DNA from: an uncultured Jannaschia sp.
Lineage (GTDB): Bacteria > Pseudomonadota > Alphaproteobacteria > Rhodobacterales > Rhodobacteraceae
NCBI RefSeq assembly: GCF_947494025.1
Contig: NZ_CANLTQ010000005.1
Span: 62,001 to 126,000 of the forward strand
Direction of reading: 5' to 3'
Length of the DNA stretch: 64,000 nt
A model generated the notes under the pieces. That model saw nothing but the letters and a program-made list of their open reading frames with translations, had not been told where the DNA came from and made no database searches. The position numbers and the translations under genes were made by a program. This document shows positions 62,968 to 64,000 of the stretch, one piece after another. How positions within the stretch are numbered: the first letter of the stretch is position 1; the number at the start of each line of letters is the position of its first letter.

Positions 62968-63957
62968 TCAACCGGCGGGTCCGGGCAGGACATCGACGCC
63001 CTGCATGTGCAGGAAGTGCAGGACGTCGATGAAGATCCAGTTCTCCGCCAGCTTGTCCCCGTCGCGGCGGTAAAGGTCGACCACCCGCATGTCGGCTCGC
63101 GTCGTGCCGTCGCCGTCGAGGCCGAGATAGCGTCCGGTATTCGTGAGCGTCAGGTTCGGCCAGCCGAAGAATCCGCCGTAGAAACCCTCCGCGAGCCGCG
63201 CGACGTGGCCGTTGAAGGTCCGGCCCGACAGCTCCTCCCGGAAGGGCCGCTGGTGCTGCGCGATGTAGCGCGGGATCGTGTAGGTCGCGCCGATTCCCTC
63301 GGGGCCCCACCAGACCATGTCGTCGTGCCAGCACCGGGCAAGCTCCCGTTCCGGGCCGTCGAGGCGCGTCCGGGTGTTGATGTCGCCGATCATCGTCTCG
63401 ATCAGCGCGAGCGTCGCCGCGCCCTCGGCCGGGTCGGCATCCGCGAGCAGGAGCCCGTCATGCGTGCGCGGCCCCGGCTGGACGAGGTGCTGGGCCGTCT
63501 GTTCGGGAAACGGGTCGAGCCCCGCCTGACGCATCAGGTGGGGCAGGTCGCAGAAGAACGCCGTCTCGACGATGCGGCCGTCGTCGACGCGGTTGAACTC
63601 CGCATAGCGTAACATTGCGATCCGCCGGGTGGGCGGGATGCCGAGGAAGGGCGCGTCGAACAGGCCCATCAAGTGGCCCATCTGCACGACCCAGACCCCG
63701 CCCGCCGCGAGCTCGCTGCGTCCGGCGAAGAAAATGTCGGGTCGACGCTGCACCGCGTGCATCGCGCGGAGGAACGGCTGCCAGAACGTGTCCGCCACCG
63801 CCGCCGCGCCGCGCTGCTCTTGAAACGGATGTACGCCGCGCCAGAGCCAGTCCGGCGACGTGCGCGCGGACAGGATTCCGACGACGGTTTCCGGATGCGC
63901 CCGTTCGAGCGCCGCGAAATGGTCGCGCACGAGCGACTTCTCGGTCCGGAACGACAT
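62968..63957 (-). CDS. two-domain SnoaL/NTF2-like protein (polyketide-cyclase-type)
   Basis: A 329-residue protein made of two tandem NTF2-like folds. Domain 1 (residues 1-160) has DWLWRGVHPFQEQRGAAAVA and RRIAMLRYAEFNRVDDGRIV. Domain 2 has MVWWGPEGIGATYTIPRYIA and TRADMRVVDLYRRDGDKLAE ending in NWIFIDVLHFLHMQGVDVLP. Repeated W-G and DDGRI/RDGDK positions support duplication. SnoaL-like proteins bind small ring compounds and some catalyse aldol chemistry; the function here is unknown. ATG 63957 has AAGGA at good spacing; ATG 63963 is an alternative. It lies 258 bases upstream of the sugar ABC operon on the same strand. Confidence 0.8.
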   Translation of the reverse strand: MSFRTEKSLVRDHFAALERAHPETVVGILSARTSPDWLWRGVHPFQEQRGAAAVADTFWQPFLRAMHAVQRRPDIFFAGRSELAAGGVWVVQMGHLMGLFDAPFLGIPPTRRIAMLRYAEFNRVDDGRIVETAFFCDLPHLMRQAGLDPFPEQTAQHLVQPGPRTHDGLLLADADPAEGAATLALIETMIGDINTRTRLDGPERELARCWHDDMVWWGPEGIGATYTIPRYIAQHQRPFREELSGRTFNGHVARLAEGFYGGFFGWPNLTLTNTGRYLGLDGDGTTRADMRVVDLYRRDGDKLAENWIFIDVLHFLHMQGVDVLPGPAG

Positions 63958-64000
63958 AGGCATTTCCTTTCACCGCTTTCCTGACGCCACGGATGCTCGT

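Noticed and set aside
1-64000. tRNA, rRNA, CRISPR arrays, prophage or toxin-antitoxin loci
   Set aside because: No T-loop-like GGTTCGANTCC with an acceptor stem, no rRNA motifs, no regularly spaced repeats and no phage or toxin-antitoxin proteins were recognised by eye. A covariance-model scan would be needed for small RNAs.

Overview
The window is high-G+C chromosomal DNA from an alphaproteobacterium, most likely Rhodobacteraceae (Roseobacter-type). The evidence is gene order: dnaQ-coaE-aroE-maf facing hemJ-rho-mnmE-mnmG-rsmG-parA-parB, then hemW-rdgB-rph facing hrcA-grpE, and the rnd-lptC-lptA-lptB-hpf-ptsN string. Genes are dense, with many ATGA/GTGA stop-start overlaps. I saw no rRNA, tRNA or CRISPR array. 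The assignment comes from synteny and protein resemblance, not from a database search.

Region by region. 1-15.7 kb is accessory: a VKOR-like membrane protein that lacks its CxxC, a cation/calcium exchanger, a sensor kinase with a metOD1 partner, a tight SRPBCC-alcohol dehydrogenase-SDR operon, an SplB-like radical SAM protein, a class III aminotransferase, a sorbosone-dehydrogenase-like protein, a DbpA-like helicase, an EamA transporter and HtpX. 15.8-26.7 kb is the replication-origin neighbourhood: secB, the dnaQ-coaE-aroE-maf operon, a 390-base divergent gap with DnaA-box-like sites and an A+T-rich pyrimidine tract (candidate oriC), then hemJ-rho-mnmE-mnmG-rsmG-parAB with two parS palindromes inside coding sequence. 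mnmE to parA is clearly poorer in G+C than its surroundings. 26.7-38.6 kb holds hemW-rdgB-rph, hrcA-grpE, mutS, a PHB-depolymerase-type esterase and dnaK-dnaJ behind a sigma32-like promoter.

38.6-47.1 kb contains alkB and what looks like a surface-glycan module: an ABC-2 polysaccharide export permease, cysQ, galU, two tandem paralogous GT2 enzymes, a GT14-type protein with a large uncharacterised C-terminus and a NodH-like sulfotransferase. CysQ would clear the PAP made by the sulfotransferase and GalU would supply UDP-glucose, so the genes fit a sulfated glycan pathway. 47.1-50.8 kb holds ptsN, hpf, lptB-lptA-lptC and rnd.

50.8-64 kb is a catabolic and transport island, all on the minus strand: a TetR regulator, a sugar phosphate isomerase/epimerase, a DUF993 aldolase-like protein, a Gfo/Idh/MocA dehydrogenase, a tripartite tricarboxylate transporter (tctC-tctB-tctA), an IS630-type transposase remnant, a complete sugar ABC transporter and a two-domain SnoaL-like protein. 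Matching CTACC-N4-RGTAG palindromes (R = A or G) sit just downstream of TTGACA elements in front of both the dehydrogenase operon and tctC. This suggests that one regulator, plausibly the local TetR protein, controls both.
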